Source of the DNA: Planctomycetota bacterium
Lineage (GTDB): Bacteria > Planctomycetota > UBA1135 > GCA-002686595
Direction: 5' to 3'
DNA length: 64,000 nt
Assembly: GCA_020853575.1 (NCBI GenBank)
Contig: JADYYP010000014.1
Location: forward strand, 1-64,000
This document shows, one piece after another, positions 18,303-28,711 of this stretch. The notes beneath the pieces were generated by a model that saw only the letters and a program-made list of their open reading frames with translations, was not told where the DNA came from and ran no database searches. The position numbers and the translations under genes are program-made. Within the stretch, counting starts at the first letter, position 1. Every line of letters begins with the position of its first letter.

Positions 18303-20695
18303 ACGCGTTGAGTGTGTCCCTCGCGCTCCTGCAATCGGAGAGCGGCACGCGCGAGAGCTTGCGCTTGCTCGACGTGCCCGCGACCTGGGTCCTCGTGCTG
18401 GTGGTCTTGCCTGCGCTGTTCCTGATCAGCTACCTCGGCTACCGCGGCGAGACGCTCTCCAGCGGCGCGCGCTGGACGCTCTCGGCCCTGCGCTTTGGCG
18501 CGCTGGCCTTGCTGTTGGTGGTGATCTTCCGGCCGGTCAAGGTCACCAAGCGCGAGGAGGTGCAGAAGCCGGAGGTGATCTTGCTGATCGACGACTCGGC
18601 CAGCATGCAGCGCCGCGACGCGTACGCAGGTGACCCCAAGCAACGCGCGGCCATCGAGGCGCTGGGCATCGCCGATCCGGCGCAGGCCACGCGCACGCAA
18701 ATCGCCGAGGCCGTCGTCGCCCAACTCACGCCGCGCTTGCAGGCCGAGGACTACGTCGTGCGCAGCTTCAGCTTCGCCGAGGACTTGGCGCCGCTGCCCG
18801 CGCAGGCCAGGCTGACCGGCCGGGGTCATTCGACGCACTTGGGCGACGCCTTGGCCGAGTCGCTCGCCGCGCACCGCGGACGCCACGTGACCGACATCGT
18901 GGTGGTCTCCGACGGACGCCAGAACGGCGGCACCGCGGTGCCCGACGCCGCGCGTATCGCCGCGGCGACCCCGGTTCCGGTGCACACGGTCGTGATCGGC
19001 GACACGCGTCCGGAGAAGAACGTCGTGCTGGAGCTGGTCGAAGCCCCACCGACCGCGCTGGAAGGCGACGAGATCGAGATCAGCGTGCGCGTGTGGGCGC
19101 GCGGACTGGAGCGCGCGAGCCGCAGCGAGGTGCGCCTGGAGGAATACGATCCCGAGGGTGATGGCAAACGTGACCGGCGCGTGGTCACCAGCGCCGAGAC
19201 CGCGCTGAGCGAAGCCGGCGAGCGCATCACCTTGGTCGCGCGCGCGAGCCCCGCCGATCGCCGCACCAACCAGCGCCGTTTTCGCGTCGAGGTGCCACCG
19301 GTCGAGGGCGAGACGCTGCTCGACGACAACGCGCTCGAATTGTCGGTGCACGTCAGCCCGCAGAAGGTGCGCGTGCTGTACGTCGAGGGCTATCCCCGCT
19401 GGGAGTACCGCCGGCTTGCGCTCGACATGCTCAAGCGCGCCGACGAGAACATCGAGTTCCAGGCGCTGTTGCTCTCGGCCAACTCCGACTTCCTGCAGGA
19501 ATCCTCGAAGGACCGGCCCTCCCTGCGCGAGGTCCCGACCGACCGCAAGGAGTTGCTCGACAACTACGACGTGGTGATCCTGGGCGACGTCAATCCGTTC
19601 ACGATCTCGCCCGATCCCAAGCGCTGCGACGAATTCATGCGCGCCTTGGTCGAGTTCGTCGAGCGCGGTGGCGGAGTGTGCTTCGTCGCCGGCGAGTACG
19701 ACATGCCCAAGGAATACTTGGACTCGCCGCTCGCGCCCCTGATGCCGGTGTTGTTCGACGACGCCGAGTTGCGCAGCGGCCCGCTCGACATGCAGCGCGA
19801 GTTCCACCCGCTGCTCGAGGATCCGGCGCACCCGCACGAGATCGTGCGCCTGCACGGCGACCTCGATCTCAACCGCCGTCTGTGGGAAGAGCAGGACGGC
19901 TTGCGCGGCATGTACTTCTATGCGCCCGTGCAACGCGCCAAGCCCGGCAGCCAAGTGCTCCTGCGCCACCCCACCGACCGCAACGCCTACGGCAACCACC
20001 CCTTGGCCGTCGCGGGCTACTACCCCGCGGGTCGCACGCTGTTCCTGGCCTTCGACGAGACCTGGCGCTTCATGTACCACTTCGGTCCGCGCTACCACCA
20101 ACGCTTCTGGCGCAACGCGATCCGCTGGCTCGCGTTGGGCCGCATGAAGAGCGGGGATCGGCGTTACCGCCTGGAGCTGGCGCGAGCACAGTATGACTTG
20201 GGCGAGGCGGTGGCGATCGAGGCGCGCGCGCTCGACGCCGACTATCGGCCCAGCGAGGCTCCCACGCAGGCGGTGCGTTGGAGCGACCCCGAAGGTCGCA
20301 CGGTCGAGCTGGTGCTCGCCGCCCTCCAGGGTCGAGCCGGTGTGTACCGCGGTTCGATCGAGCCCGACGCCACCGGCCGCTACCGAGTGTGGATCGAGGC
20401 GGGCGATCAGCGCATCGCCTCGGCCGAGTTCGAGGTGGTGCTCCCGAGCCTGGAGAACCGCGATCCAGCGCCCGCGCCCGAGATCCTGGCCGAGGCCAGC
20501 GCCATCGCGCGCGGCCGCGCCGTCGATGTCGCCAGTTTGGAGCTCCTGCGCGACGAATTCCCGTCCGATCAAGAGCGCCACGATCCTATATCCGCGCGTC
20601 TGGACGACGTATGGGATCGCTGGCCGACCCTGCTCGCCGCGCTGGCCTTGCTGGCGGCCGAGTGGATCCTCCGCAAACGCTTCGAGATGGTCTGA
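18299..20695 (+). CDS. VWA / glutamine-amidotransferase-like membrane protein
   Basis: A protein of 798 residues overlapping the previous gene by 4 nt (ATGA). Two N-terminal transmembrane helices (about 27-47 and 60-80) precede a VWA domain with MIDAS motif LLIDDSASM (near residue 95) and VVVSDGRQNGG. A beta-rich region comes next, then a class I amidotransferase-like domain starting YVEGYPRWEYRRLALDML (near 360) with NYDVVILGDVNPF and GGGVCFVAGEYDMP. No catalytic Cys-His-Glu triad is evident, so the domain is probably structural. A C-terminal helix (LLAALALLAAEWIL) closes the protein. The topology mirrors the BatA-like neighbour, and the pair probably form a membrane complex served by the MoxR ATPase. 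Confidence 0.83.
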   Translation: MNALSVSLALLQSESGTRESLRLLDVPATWVLVLVVLPALFLISYLGYRGETLSSGARWTLSALRFGALALLLVVIFRPVKVTKREEVQKPEVILLIDDSASMQRRDAYAGDPKQRAAIEALGIADPAQATRTQIAEAVVAQLTPRLQAEDYVVRSFSFAEDLAPLPAQARLTGRGHSTHLGDALAESLAAHRGRHVTDIVVVSDGRQNGGTAVPDAARIAAATPVPVHTVVIGDTRPEKNVVLELVEAPPTALEGDEIEISVRVWARGLERASRSEVRLEEYDPEGDGKRDRRVVTSAETALSEAGERITLVARASPADRRTNQRRFRVEVPPVEGETLLDDNALELSVHVSPQKVRVLYVEGYPRWEYRRLALDMLKRADENIEFQALLLSANSDFLQESSKDRPSLREVPTDRKELLDNYDVVILGDVNPFTISPDPKRCDEFMRALVEFVERGGGVCFVAGEYDMPKEYLDSPLAPLMPVLFDDAELRSGPLDMQREFHPLLEDPAHPHEIVRLHGDLDLNRRLWEEQDGLRGMYFYAPVQRAKPGSQVLLRHPTDRNAYGNHPLAVAGYYPAGRTLFLAFDETWRFMYHFGPRYHQRFWRNAIRWLALGRMKSGDRRYRLELARAQYDLGEAVAIEARALDADYRPSEAPTQAVRWSDPEGRTVELVLAALQGRAGVYRGSIEPDATGRYRVWIEAGDQRIASAEFEVVLPSLENRDPAPAPEILAEASAIARGRAVDVASLELLRDEFPSDQERHDPISARLDDVWDRWPTLLAALALLAAEWILRKRFEMV

Positions 20696-20697
20696 AG

Positions 20698-23600
20698 ATG
20701 CACCGCCGCTGGTCCGCGACGTACGGCTCCGCGAGCGCGCGCGCCCTGGGCGTCGCGCTCGCGCTGGGCGTATTCGCCGGAGCGCTGCGCGGTGCACTTC
20801 AGGACGAGTCGGAGGCGCCCAAGGGCTTCGCGTTGCCCGAGACGCGCCAGTCGCGCGCGATCGCCGAGCGCGCGCGCGAACATGCCGACGCGCAGCGTTG
20901 GTCCGAGGCGCTCGCGGCCCTGCAGGAGCTGATCGAGCACCACGGCGGCGAAGTGTTGCGAGCGCCGGGCGCGGCCGAGGAAGATCCCGTGCGCCAGGGC
21001 GCCGCCGATTGGGCGCGCGGCGAGCTCGCGCGACTGCCCAGCGAAGCGCGCACGCTGTACGCCACGCGCTACGGAGTCGAGGCCAAGGACAGCGCCCAAC
21101 GAGCGCAGCGCGCCCGCGATCGCCGGGCGCTGCTCGAGGTCGCGCGGCGCTTTCCGCTGACCGACGGCGCATACGACGCTTGGTGGTCGCTGGGCGACCT
21201 CGAGCTCGAGCTCGGACACGTGGATTCCGCGCGCGACGCTTTCTCCCGTGCGGAGGATCTCGGTCGAGCGTTGGGCAAGGGCGAGCTGGAGAAAGCCGCG
21301 CAGCGCATGGAGTGGCTGCAACGGCTCGAGCTCGACGCGCCACAACTGGTCAGCGCGCTCCCCGGGCCGGATTGCGTGCAGTGGACCCAGAGCTTCGCTC
21401 GCGCGGAGGAGACCCCCTTCAGCGCCGGAGCCTGGAACAACTTGTACCCCTGCGTGCACGAGGACCGCGTGCTGGTGAGCGACTCGCTCAAGCTGTGGGC
21501 CTTCGACGCCTGGAGCGGAGACCCGCGCTGGGCCAGCGGCGAACCGGAAGGTTGGAGCGCTGTCGACTCCGGCGAGTATCGCCCCGACGGCCGCCGCGCG
21601 CTGCGGCGGCGTGACTTCTTCACCTCGCTCGAGCCCCGCTCGTTGATGGTGCGCCCAGCGGCTGCGGCGGGCGTTGCGCTGGCCGCGCTGCAGGTGCCGT
21701 TCACGCGCGTCTACAACGATCAATTCCAGCAGTACTCGATCACCTCGGTGATCCCCGAGCGGCGCCTGTACGCCTTCGACTTGCACAGCGGCCGGGAGCT
21801 TTGGAATCACCGTCCGCCGTTGGACTGGGACGGCGAGAGTGGATCGTTCGAGCAGGTGATGAGCGTCGCGGCGCCGCCGGTGATCGCCGGCTCGCGCGTG
21901 CTGGTCCCCGCCTATCGCATGCAAGGGCGCGTCGACTTGCACATGGGTTGCTTCGACCTCTTCAGCGGCGAACGCCTGTGGTCGACGGCCGTGGCCTCGG
22001 GCCAGATCGCGCTCAACATGTTCGGGCGCCAGTACCGTGAGTACTGCGCGGCGCCGGTCACGGTGGTCGGCGACAAGGTGCTCTTGATCACGCAGCTCGG
22101 CGCACTGGCAGCGCTCGACCTGTACAGCGGTGACCTGTTGTGGGAGTCGGTGTACACGCAGATTCCGGTGCCGCGAGCGACGCACTACGAGCAGCGCGAG
22201 CGCGAGCAGGTCTGGGGCGTGTGCGCGCCCGTGGTCGTCGGCGAGGTCGTGATCACCACGCCGACCGATTCGTTCGACATGACCGCGTTCGATCTGGGAA
22301 CCGGTCGCAAGCTGTGGGCGCGGGCCAGCTCGAGCTTCCGGCGCCCGGCGCGCGAGCTGCTCACCATGCTGGGAGCAGACGAGAGTCGCGTGTGGATCGC
22401 CGGCGCGCGCGTGGTCTCGGCGCGAGTTCCGCTGGGCTTCGCCAGCGGCCGAGCGCCGACCGAGCTCTCCGAGAGCCCCGACATCACCGCTTTCGAGCGC
22501 TCGCCCCGGCCGCTCCTGACCGAGCACCACGTGCTGGTCGCCACCAATCTCGAGCGCCGGGCGCTCGACCGCGATGCGCTGCGCAACCGCGACGCGCGCG
22601 CCAGCGGTGAGTGGCGCGATGGCACGCGCGCGCCGGGCAACGTCGCTGCGGTCGACGGCGCGACGTTCTTCGCTGCACCGGGGATGCTCAGCGCGTGCAT
22701 CGACTGGCGCGTGGTCGAGGAGCGCCAACGCGCGCGCGCCGCGGAGAGACCCGACGATCCGGAGATCGCGCTGGAGTGGGCCACGATCCTGGAGCGGCGC
22801 GGTTTGGTCGAGCTCGAGGCCGCGCGCCTCGACGCCGCACTCGAGGTGTTCGCCCAGGCGCGCGAGAAACTCGCGCGCTTCGCCCAACCGCGCGACGACG
22901 CCGCTCCCTCGGCGCAGTCCCAGCGCATGTTCTCGCTCTACATGAGCGAGGCCCGCGCCTACGAGGTCGCGGCCGATCCCAAGCTCGCGCTCGAGCGACT
23001 CGAGCGCGCGCTGGCGCTGGCCCCCAACGCCGCCGAGGCCACGCGCGCGCTGGTGCGGCGCATCGACTTGCTCGAGATCGAGGGCGCGCAAGCGGCGCGC
23101 TCCGCGGCGCTGGCCGAGCTCGGCCAGCGCGGATTCGATCAGCTGATGCCCGACGAGTGGTGGTCGCGACGTGGGCGCGCGCTGTACCAGGCGAGCCTGC
23201 CGCCCGACGGGCTCCTCGCTCGCATGCCGGTGTCGTTGTTCGTCGAGATCGAAAGCTCACTCGACGCGCGCCGCGCGGCGGATGCCGCACGCGAGCTCGA
23301 GTACTTGCACGCGATCCTTGCGAGCTGGGGTGACGTGCAATTGCCCGGCGAGTCGGGCCCGTCCGCGAGCTCGCGCATCGCCGAGTTGGCGAGCTCGGCG
23401 CCCGAAGCCTATGCCGCCTTCGAACGACTGGCGAGCGAGGCACTGGAACGCGCTCTGGCGGCGCGCGACGCCAAGGCACTCGAGCGCTTGCCGGCGCTGT
23501 TCCCGCACTCGCGCGCAGCCGTTCGCGCGTCGAAGATGCGCCTGGAAGCCGCGCTCGCCGAGCGCGATTTCGCGCGTGTCGTCGCCAGCGTGCAGAGCGC

Positions 23601-25161
23601 GGTGCCCGACGATTGGTCGATCGAGAGCGCGCGCGAGAGCGAAGTGCAGGCGCTGCTCGTGCTGCGCGCAGCGCTGCTCGAGATCGGCAATCTCGAGTTG
23701 GCCCGCGATCTGACGCGGCGACTCGCGCTGCACCACGCCGACACGCCCTCGGCTCTGGCACGCGACGGCGGCGCGACGATTGCCGCTCTGGTGCTGCCAA
23801 GCCAGCCCGAACGCGCCCCTCGAGTTCTCTCGGAGGCGAGCGATCTCGACTCCAGCGCGACCGACGTGCGCTCGATCTCCGGGGCGAGCGTGCTGCTCGG
23901 AGCCTTCGATGCGCCGAGCAACGACGATCCCTCGCGCATGCTGCAGATCGTGTGTCAGAAGGGCCTGCGCAACGACGTGGTGCAAGCCTACGACCCGCGC
24001 CGGCCGTTCCAGCCGGAGTGGTCGCAGCCACTCGAGCAGAGCGCGGTGCAGCCGGGTTGGAAGGCCCGCCAGTGCGGCTCGACCCTGGTGGTCGCCGGGC
24101 GCAACTCGCTGGCGGGGCTGGCGCTCGAAAGCGGCATCCTGGAGTGGCGCTGGAGTAGCCCCAGCGCGCGGCTGGAGAGCTTTCAGGCAACCGCGGGGTT
24201 GGTGGTCGCGACCACGCGCACCGCCGATGGTCGCGCGACCTTGGTGGCTCTCGAGGCGCGCGGCGGAGTGGAACTGTGGGCTCGCGCGCTGCCCCCCGGG
24301 GTCTGGGCCAAACCCGTTCTCGGGCGCGACCACGTGGTGGTGTTGCCGAGCGATTGGGCCGCGAGCCCGGCGCTGGTGTTGGATCCCTGCACGGGCAGTC
24401 GCACGCTCTCCATCCCACTCAGCGCCCACGTCGGCGAATCGGACGCGGCCGCGGCGTGGATCGAGGAGCAGCGGCTGATCCTGCCCTCGTTCCCCAAGTC
24501 GAGCAGCGCCGCCGAGCGCGATTGTCTCGTGGCCTACGACCTCGCGAGCGGGCAGCGCGCGTGGCGCGTGCCGTGCGAGCCCGAGCGCGAGTTCGATTCG
24601 ATCGTCAGCTGCGGCGCCGACGTGTTCTTGGTGTATCTCGCGACCGGCCGCACGCAGGCCGGCGGGGCGCTGGTGCAGCTGAACACGCGCATCGGCGCGG
24701 TGCGGCGTCTGCAGAACGTGGTGCTCGATCCCGAGGACGTGTTGATCGGTGTCCCACGGCAAGGTTCGGTCGAGTTGCCCGGCCCGTTTCTGTTCCTGCG
24801 CTCCCCGAGCAAGGACGGTCTGTCGACGTCGATCGAGGCCGTCCAGCTGCCCTACGGCAAGAGCTGGACTCACAAGCTCGCCGTGCCCTCGGCGCAGTTC
24901 TACAACTCCGGTCCGATGCCCTTGCCCGCGCTGTCTCAATCGACCGCGGTCCTGGCGTACACCGAGACTCCGCGCACGCGTGGCCAGGTGAACATGCCGC
25001 GCACCACGCTCCTGATGCTCGATCGCGACAATGGCTTCGCGCGGGTTACCGAGGGCTTGCCCGCGGAGCTGGGCACGGCCGATACGCTTGAGTTCGCGAC
25101 GCTCGGATCGACGTTGTGGATCGCGGGCAATGGAGCCCAACAAGTGAGGACACGACCATGA
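20698..25161 (+). CDS. giant exported PQQ-propeller / TPR protein
   Basis: A protein of 1487 residues, starting 2 nt after the previous stop. It has an N-terminal signal segment (ALGVALALGVFAGALRGALQ), then helical repeats to about 215. A first PQQ-like propeller follows (about 220-660; blades YAFDLHSGRELWNH, CFDLFSGERLWST, ALDLYSGDLLWES, AFDLGTGRKLWAR). A TPR-like helical middle spans about 660-1090 (e.g. PKLALERLERALALAPNAAEATRAL), and a second propeller about 1110-1487 (LALESGILEWRW, AYDLASGQRAWRV). The DxxSGxxLW repeat ends are the PQQ_2/BamB type, which usually bind proteins and lack cofactor. Two propellers bridged by TPRs suggest a periplasmic scaffold. Its stop overlaps the toroid gene as ATGA, tying it to the MoxR operon. 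Confidence 0.85.
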   Translation: MHRRWSATYGSASARALGVALALGVFAGALRGALQDESEAPKGFALPETRQSRAIAERAREHADAQRWSEALAALQELIEHHGGEVLRAPGAAEEDPVRQGAADWARGELARLPSEARTLYATRYGVEAKDSAQRAQRARDRRALLEVARRFPLTDGAYDAWWSLGDLELELGHVDSARDAFSRAEDLGRALGKGELEKAAQRMEWLQRLELDAPQLVSALPGPDCVQWTQSFARAEETPFSAGAWNNLYPCVHEDRVLVSDSLKLWAFDAWSGDPRWASGEPEGWSAVDSGEYRPDGRRALRRRDFFTSLEPRSLMVRPAAAAGVALAALQVPFTRVYNDQFQQYSITSVIPERRLYAFDLHSGRELWNHRPPLDWDGESGSFEQVMSVAAPPVIAGSRVLVPAYRMQGRVDLHMGCFDLFSGERLWSTAVASGQIALNMFGRQYREYCAAPVTVVGDKVLLITQLGALAALDLYSGDLLWESVYTQIPVPRATHYEQREREQVWGVCAPVVVGEVVITTPTDSFDMTAFDLGTGRKLWARASSSFRRPARELLTMLGADESRVWIAGARVVSARVPLGFASGRAPTELSESPDITAFERSPRPLLTEHHVLVATNLERRALDRDALRNRDARASGEWRDGTRAPGNVAAVDGATFFAAPGMLSACIDWRVVEERQRARAAERPDDPEIALEWATILERRGLVELEAARLDAALEVFAQAREKLARFAQPRDDAAPSAQSQRMFSLYMSEARAYEVAADPKLALERLERALALAPNAAEATRALVRRIDLLEIEGAQAARSAALAELGQRGFDQLMPDEWWSRRGRALYQASLPPDGLLARMPVSLFVEIESSLDARRAADAARELEYLHAILASWGDVQLPGESGPSASSRIAELASSAPEAYAAFERLASEALERALAARDAKALERLPALFPHSRAAVRASKMRLEAALAERDFARVVASVQSAVPDDWSIESARESEVQALLVLRAALLEIGNLELARDLTRRLALHHADTPSALARDGGATIAALVLPSQPERAPRVLSEASDLDSSATDVRSISGASVLLGAFDAPSNDDPSRMLQIVCQKGLRNDVVQAYDPRRPFQPEWSQPLEQSAVQPGWKARQCGSTLVVAGRNSLAGLALESGILEWRWSSPSARLESFQATAGLVVATTRTADGRATLVALEARGGVELWARALPPGVWAKPVLGRDHVVVLPSDWAASPALVLDPCTGSRTLSIPLSAHVGESDAAAAWIEEQRLILPSFPKSSSAAERDCLVAYDLASGQRAWRVPCEPEREFDSIVSCGADVFLVYLATGRTQAGGALVQLNTRIGAVRRLQNVVLDPEDVLIGVPRQGSVELPGPFLFLRSPSKDGLSTSIEAVQLPYGKSWTHKLAVPSAQFYNSGPMPLPALSQSTAVLAYTETPRTRGQVNMPRTTLLMLDRDNGFARVTEGLPAELGTADTLEFATLGSTLWIAGNGAQQVRTRP

Positions 25162-26342
25162 ATGCGCTGCGCGGAACGTGGAGCTGGATCGCGCCGTTGT
25201 CGCGCTTTGGCGCGCTCGCGCTGTGCACTTGCGGCGCGGTGCTCGGGCGCGCCGCGGCGCAACCACCGCAGTCCGGCGCCGGTGAAGAGCCCGTGGTGGT
25301 CACTCCGGAGCACGCTCGAGCGGTCGAGCGCGGCCTGGCCTGGCTCGCCGCCAATCAGGAAACGACCGGTCCGGAGCGCGGCGCCTGGATCGCCAAGATC
25401 GGCTACAAGCTCAACACCAACTACCAGCACACGGCGGCCGACAAGGGCCATGTCGGCGTGACGGCGGCGGCCGGCATGGCGTTCCTCGCGGGCGGGCACC
25501 TTCCCGGACGCGGCGAGTACGGCAAGAACGTCGAGGCCGCGCTGGAGTTCGTGCTCTCCTGCGTGCAGGGCGATGGCTACATCACGCATGGTGGCTCGCG
25601 CATGTACAGCCACGCTTTCGCGTCGCTGTTCCTGGCCGAGGTCTTCGGCCAGACGCATCGCCAAGACATCAAGGCCAAGCTGCAACTCGCGATCGACTTC
25701 ATCGTCAACTCGCAGAACCAAGAAGGCGGCTGGCGCTACGAGCCCTTCGCCGAAGCCAGCGACATGTCGATCGTGGTCTGCCAGGTGATGGCCTTGCGTG
25801 CGGCGCGCAACATCGGCATCCGCGTTCCGAAGAGCACCATCGATCGCGCCGCGAAGTACGTGGTCGACTCCGCGGTCACGGAGGAGAGCCTCAACCGCGG
25901 CTTCCCCGGGATGGTGAACTACCGCAACGAGGTCGGCTCCTTCCACTACCAGAAGCAAGACGGCTCGCGCTCGTCGTTCCCGCTGACGGCCGCGGGCGTC
26001 ACGGCGCTCTACGGCGCGGGCGTGTACTCGGATCAGTCGATCGACGACGGCATCCGCTACCTGCGCAGTCGATTGGCGCAATTCAACCTCGAGACCGGTC
26101 GGCAGTACGGCGGCCACTACTTCTTCTGGTACGGGCACTACTACGGCGTGCAGGCGATGTACACCGCGGGCGCGGAGAACTGGGAGGCCTACTTCACGAC
26201 CGTGCGCGACGAGTTGTTGCGCATGCAGGAGGGTGATGGCTCCTGGCCCAACCGCGTCGGTCCCGGGCCGGCCTTCGGCACGGCCATGGGTGTCTTGATC
26301 CTCGAGATCCCCTACCGCTACCTACCCATCTTCCAGCGCTGA
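25158..26342 (+). CDS. exported squalene-cyclase-like alpha/alpha-toroid protein 1
   Basis: A protein of 394 residues with a signal peptide (LSRFGALALCTCGAVLGRAAA, cleavage near 36). The rest is a repeated alpha/alpha toroid related to prenyltransferases and squalene cyclases: VERGLAWLAANQ, AALEFVLSCVQGDGYI, LAIDFIVNSQNQEGGWRY and GIRYLRSRLAQFN, each a helix followed by a QxxxGxW-like turn. The catalytic DxDD of squalene cyclases is absent and the protein is exported, so it is unlikely to make triterpenes. The signature SDMSIVVCQVMALRAARNIGI is typical of planctomycete members. A paralogue closes the same operon (32277-33524). Toroids of this type can bind peptides or glycans; the ligand here is unknown. 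Confidence 0.85.
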   Translation: MNALRGTWSWIAPLSRFGALALCTCGAVLGRAAAQPPQSGAGEEPVVVTPEHARAVERGLAWLAANQETTGPERGAWIAKIGYKLNTNYQHTAADKGHVGVTAAAGMAFLAGGHLPGRGEYGKNVEAALEFVLSCVQGDGYITHGGSRMYSHAFASLFLAEVFGQTHRQDIKAKLQLAIDFIVNSQNQEGGWRYEPFAEASDMSIVVCQVMALRAARNIGIRVPKSTIDRAAKYVVDSAVTEESLNRGFPGMVNYRNEVGSFHYQKQDGSRSSFPLTAAGVTALYGAGVYSDQSIDDGIRYLRSRLAQFNLETGRQYGGHYFFWYGHYYGVQAMYTAGAENWEAYFTTVRDELLRMQEGDGSWPNRVGPGPAFGTAMGVLILEIPYRYLPIFQR

Positions 26343-26376
26343 CCCTCGAGGTCGCCAGCGCGAGGCCCTTTCCAGC

Positions 26377-28707
26377 GTGCCGCACCAATCCGCACTGAAT
26401 TCAACGCCGCAGCTCGCGCGCTTGCTCGCGCGCTTGCGGGCTCGTCTCGTCGCGCAGATCTGGATGCACGGACTGGGGCTGTTGTTGGCCGTGATCGGTG
26501 CCTGGCTGGCCTTCGTGTTCTTCGCCGATTGGGCCTTGCACGTGCCGCGCGTGGTGCGCTGGTTCCACTTGGCGGTGTTCGTGGCCCTGCCGGTTTTCCT
26601 GACCTGGCGCGAGCTCTTCCGCCACTTGGGGCGGGTGCCCGACTCCCGCGGCCTGGCGCTGCTGCTCGAGCGCGCGCACCCGCAGTTGCGCCAGATCCTC
26701 GTCAGCGCCGTGGAGTTGCAATCCAAGCCGGTCGGCGCGGCGCATCCCGAGCTCGTCGAACGCGTGCTGCGCGATGCGGAGCTGGCGGCTCAGCGCCTGG
26801 ACACTCGCGGTGTCCTGTCCGAGCGCCCGCAGCAGTGGCGCATGGCGGCGGGCATCCTCGCGGTCGCGATGGTCTTCGCCGGTGTCGTCACCAGCCGCGA
26901 GCTCAGCGGGATCTTCTTCGCGCGACTCCTGGGCAGCGATCAACCCTGGCCGCAGCGCACACACCTCGAGTTGGCGCTCGCGGGCCCCGCCGATGCCGCG
27001 CAGCTGCGCGAGACGAGCGAAGGACTCGAGGCCAAGGTCGCGCGCGGCACGGACGTGGCCCTAGTGGTGACAGCGCGCGGAGTGGTGCCGGAGGAAGTGC
27101 TGCTGCACTTCGACGGTGGCAACGACGTCGTGCTCGGCTCGGCATCCGATGGCACGTTTCGAACCCTGCTGCGCTCGTGTCGCGAGGACCTGACGGTGTT
27201 CGCCTCGGGCGGCGACGAGCGCGCGACGCGCCGCTTGCGCATCCTGGTGCTCGACCCCCCCGACATCGCGGGCCTCGCCGTGCGCATCGAGCCTCCGCCC
27301 TACGCCGGCGCCGCGGCACGCGTCGAGTTCGACCGCGACGTGCGCGTGCTCGCTGGATCGAAGCTCAGCATCGTGGCGTTGACGCGCCCAGCGGACTCCA
27401 CCGGCCAGGTGCGTCTGTTGCCCGCGGACACGCTGGTGCGCCTCGAGCCGCGCCCGTTTCCGCAGGCCGACGGAGCGAGCGAGCCCGCGCCCATAGGCCT
27501 GGGTTTCGAGACCGTCGCATTGCAGTCCCTGCGCTATCGCTTCGAGTTGCGCGACGGGTCCGGGTTGAGCGATCCCGACCCGGGGCTGTTCTCGATCGAC
27601 GTGCAAGCGGACGACCGCCCCGAGGTGGACCTGATCGCGCCCGCGCGGCTCGACGTCGAGACGCTGGCGTCGGGGGCCTTGCGGCTTTCGGCGCGCGCGC
27701 GCGACGACTTCGGGATCGCCGCCATGACCTGGCGCTCGCGCAGCGTCGGTCAAAGCACGGAGAACTCCGGTTGGACGCCCTTCGAGCTGCGTCCGGTGGC
27801 GCTGCCCCTGCGCGGCGACGAAGCGCAGCGCGGAGTGGCCGTGGTCGGTTCGACGCGCGTCGACGTGGCCTCGCTCGCGGTCGCTGGCGCCGCACCCGTC
27901 GACGGCGACCTGTTCGAGATCGACGTGCAAGCGCTGGACACGCGGCCCGCCGCGGCGGACGGTGCCCCCGATCCCGCGGGCGTCGGCAGCTGTGCTGCGC
28001 TCCGCGTGCGCATCGTCGGCGACGACGAGTTCTTGCGCCGGATCCAGGATCGGCTCTCCAAGGTGCGCGGCCAGGCCACGGAGCTGGACGAGCTCCTGCG
28101 GCGCCAGATCTCGCGCACGCGCGACGCGCTCGCGGTGCTCGAGCGCGAGGCCGCCGGCGCGAGCGATCTGGCTGCACTTTCGGTCGGGGATCGGCGCGCC
28201 TTGGGCGATGGCGAGGCGCTGACGCGCGAGCTCGCCGGCACGCTCGAAAGCGTGCTGTACGCACGGCTCGAGGAAAAGTCCGGCGCACTCCTCGAAGCGC
28301 TCGATGCGCAGCTCGCACAGGCGAGCGGCAAGGGTTTCCCGCTGGAGGCCTGGCGCAACCTCGCCGAAGGCTTGAGTTCGGGCCGGCTGAACGCGCAGGG
28401 GCTCGCCGGCCAGCTCAGCGGACTGTTCCAATTGGCCTTGGCGATCTCGGCCGACGAGCTGCCGCAGGCTGTCGCGGCCCTCGAGCGCGCGGCGCAGCGC
28501 ACCGAGCCCGAGGCGCTCCACTCCGAACTCAGCGCGGCTCTGGAAAGCGAACTTTCGGCCCAAAAGAGCGTGGCCGCGCTGCTCGACAGGCTGGCCGAGT
28601 GGGACAACTTCCAGTCCATCCTGTCCTTGACCCGAGATATCTTGAATCGGCAGAAGTCGGTCCGGGACAAGACGGTCGAGATATCGACGCCATCCGAGAG
28701 GAAATGA
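26377..28707 (+). CDS. DUF4175-like membrane protein
   Basis: A protein of 776 residues from a GTG 34 nt after the toroid gene. Two transmembrane helices near the N-terminus (HGLGLLLAVIGAWLAFVFFA, VVRWFHLAVFVALPVFLTW) are followed by RGLALLLERAHPQLRQILVSAVEL and a third helix (about 151-167). The large remainder, about 600 residues, is presumably periplasmic, beta-rich at first (VEFDRDVRVLAGSKLSIVAL), then helical and coiled from about 540. The order resembles the DUF4175 family of alphaproteobacterial and planctomycete envelope proteins. No enzyme motif is seen. The coiled C-terminus may pair with the all-helical product of the next gene, which starts 4 nt downstream. Confidence 0.72.
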   Translation: MPHQSALNSTPQLARLLARLRARLVAQIWMHGLGLLLAVIGAWLAFVFFADWALHVPRVVRWFHLAVFVALPVFLTWRELFRHLGRVPDSRGLALLLERAHPQLRQILVSAVELQSKPVGAAHPELVERVLRDAELAAQRLDTRGVLSERPQQWRMAAGILAVAMVFAGVVTSRELSGIFFARLLGSDQPWPQRTHLELALAGPADAAQLRETSEGLEAKVARGTDVALVVTARGVVPEEVLLHFDGGNDVVLGSASDGTFRTLLRSCREDLTVFASGGDERATRRLRILVLDPPDIAGLAVRIEPPPYAGAAARVEFDRDVRVLAGSKLSIVALTRPADSTGQVRLLPADTLVRLEPRPFPQADGASEPAPIGLGFETVALQSLRYRFELRDGSGLSDPDPGLFSIDVQADDRPEVDLIAPARLDVETLASGALRLSARARDDFGIAAMTWRSRSVGQSTENSGWTPFELRPVALPLRGDEAQRGVAVVGSTRVDVASLAVAGAAPVDGDLFEIDVQALDTRPAAADGAPDPAGVGSCAALRVRIVGDDEFLRRIQDRLSKVRGQATELDELLRRQISRTRDALAVLEREAAGASDLAALSVGDRRALGDGEALTRELAGTLESVLYARLEEKSGALLEALDAQLAQASGKGFPLEAWRNLAEGLSSGRLNAQGLAGQLSGLFQLALAISADELPQAVAALERAAQRTEPEALHSELSAALESELSAQKSVAALLDRLAEWDNFQSILSLTRDILNRQKSVRDKTVEISTPSERK

Positions 28708-28711
28708 CGCC

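Noticed and set aside
17825-21343. Minus-strand open frame of more than 1100 codons across the VWA genes
   Set aside because: It runs antisense to three overlapping, motif-bearing plus-strand genes and has no recognisable domain, start context or family pattern.
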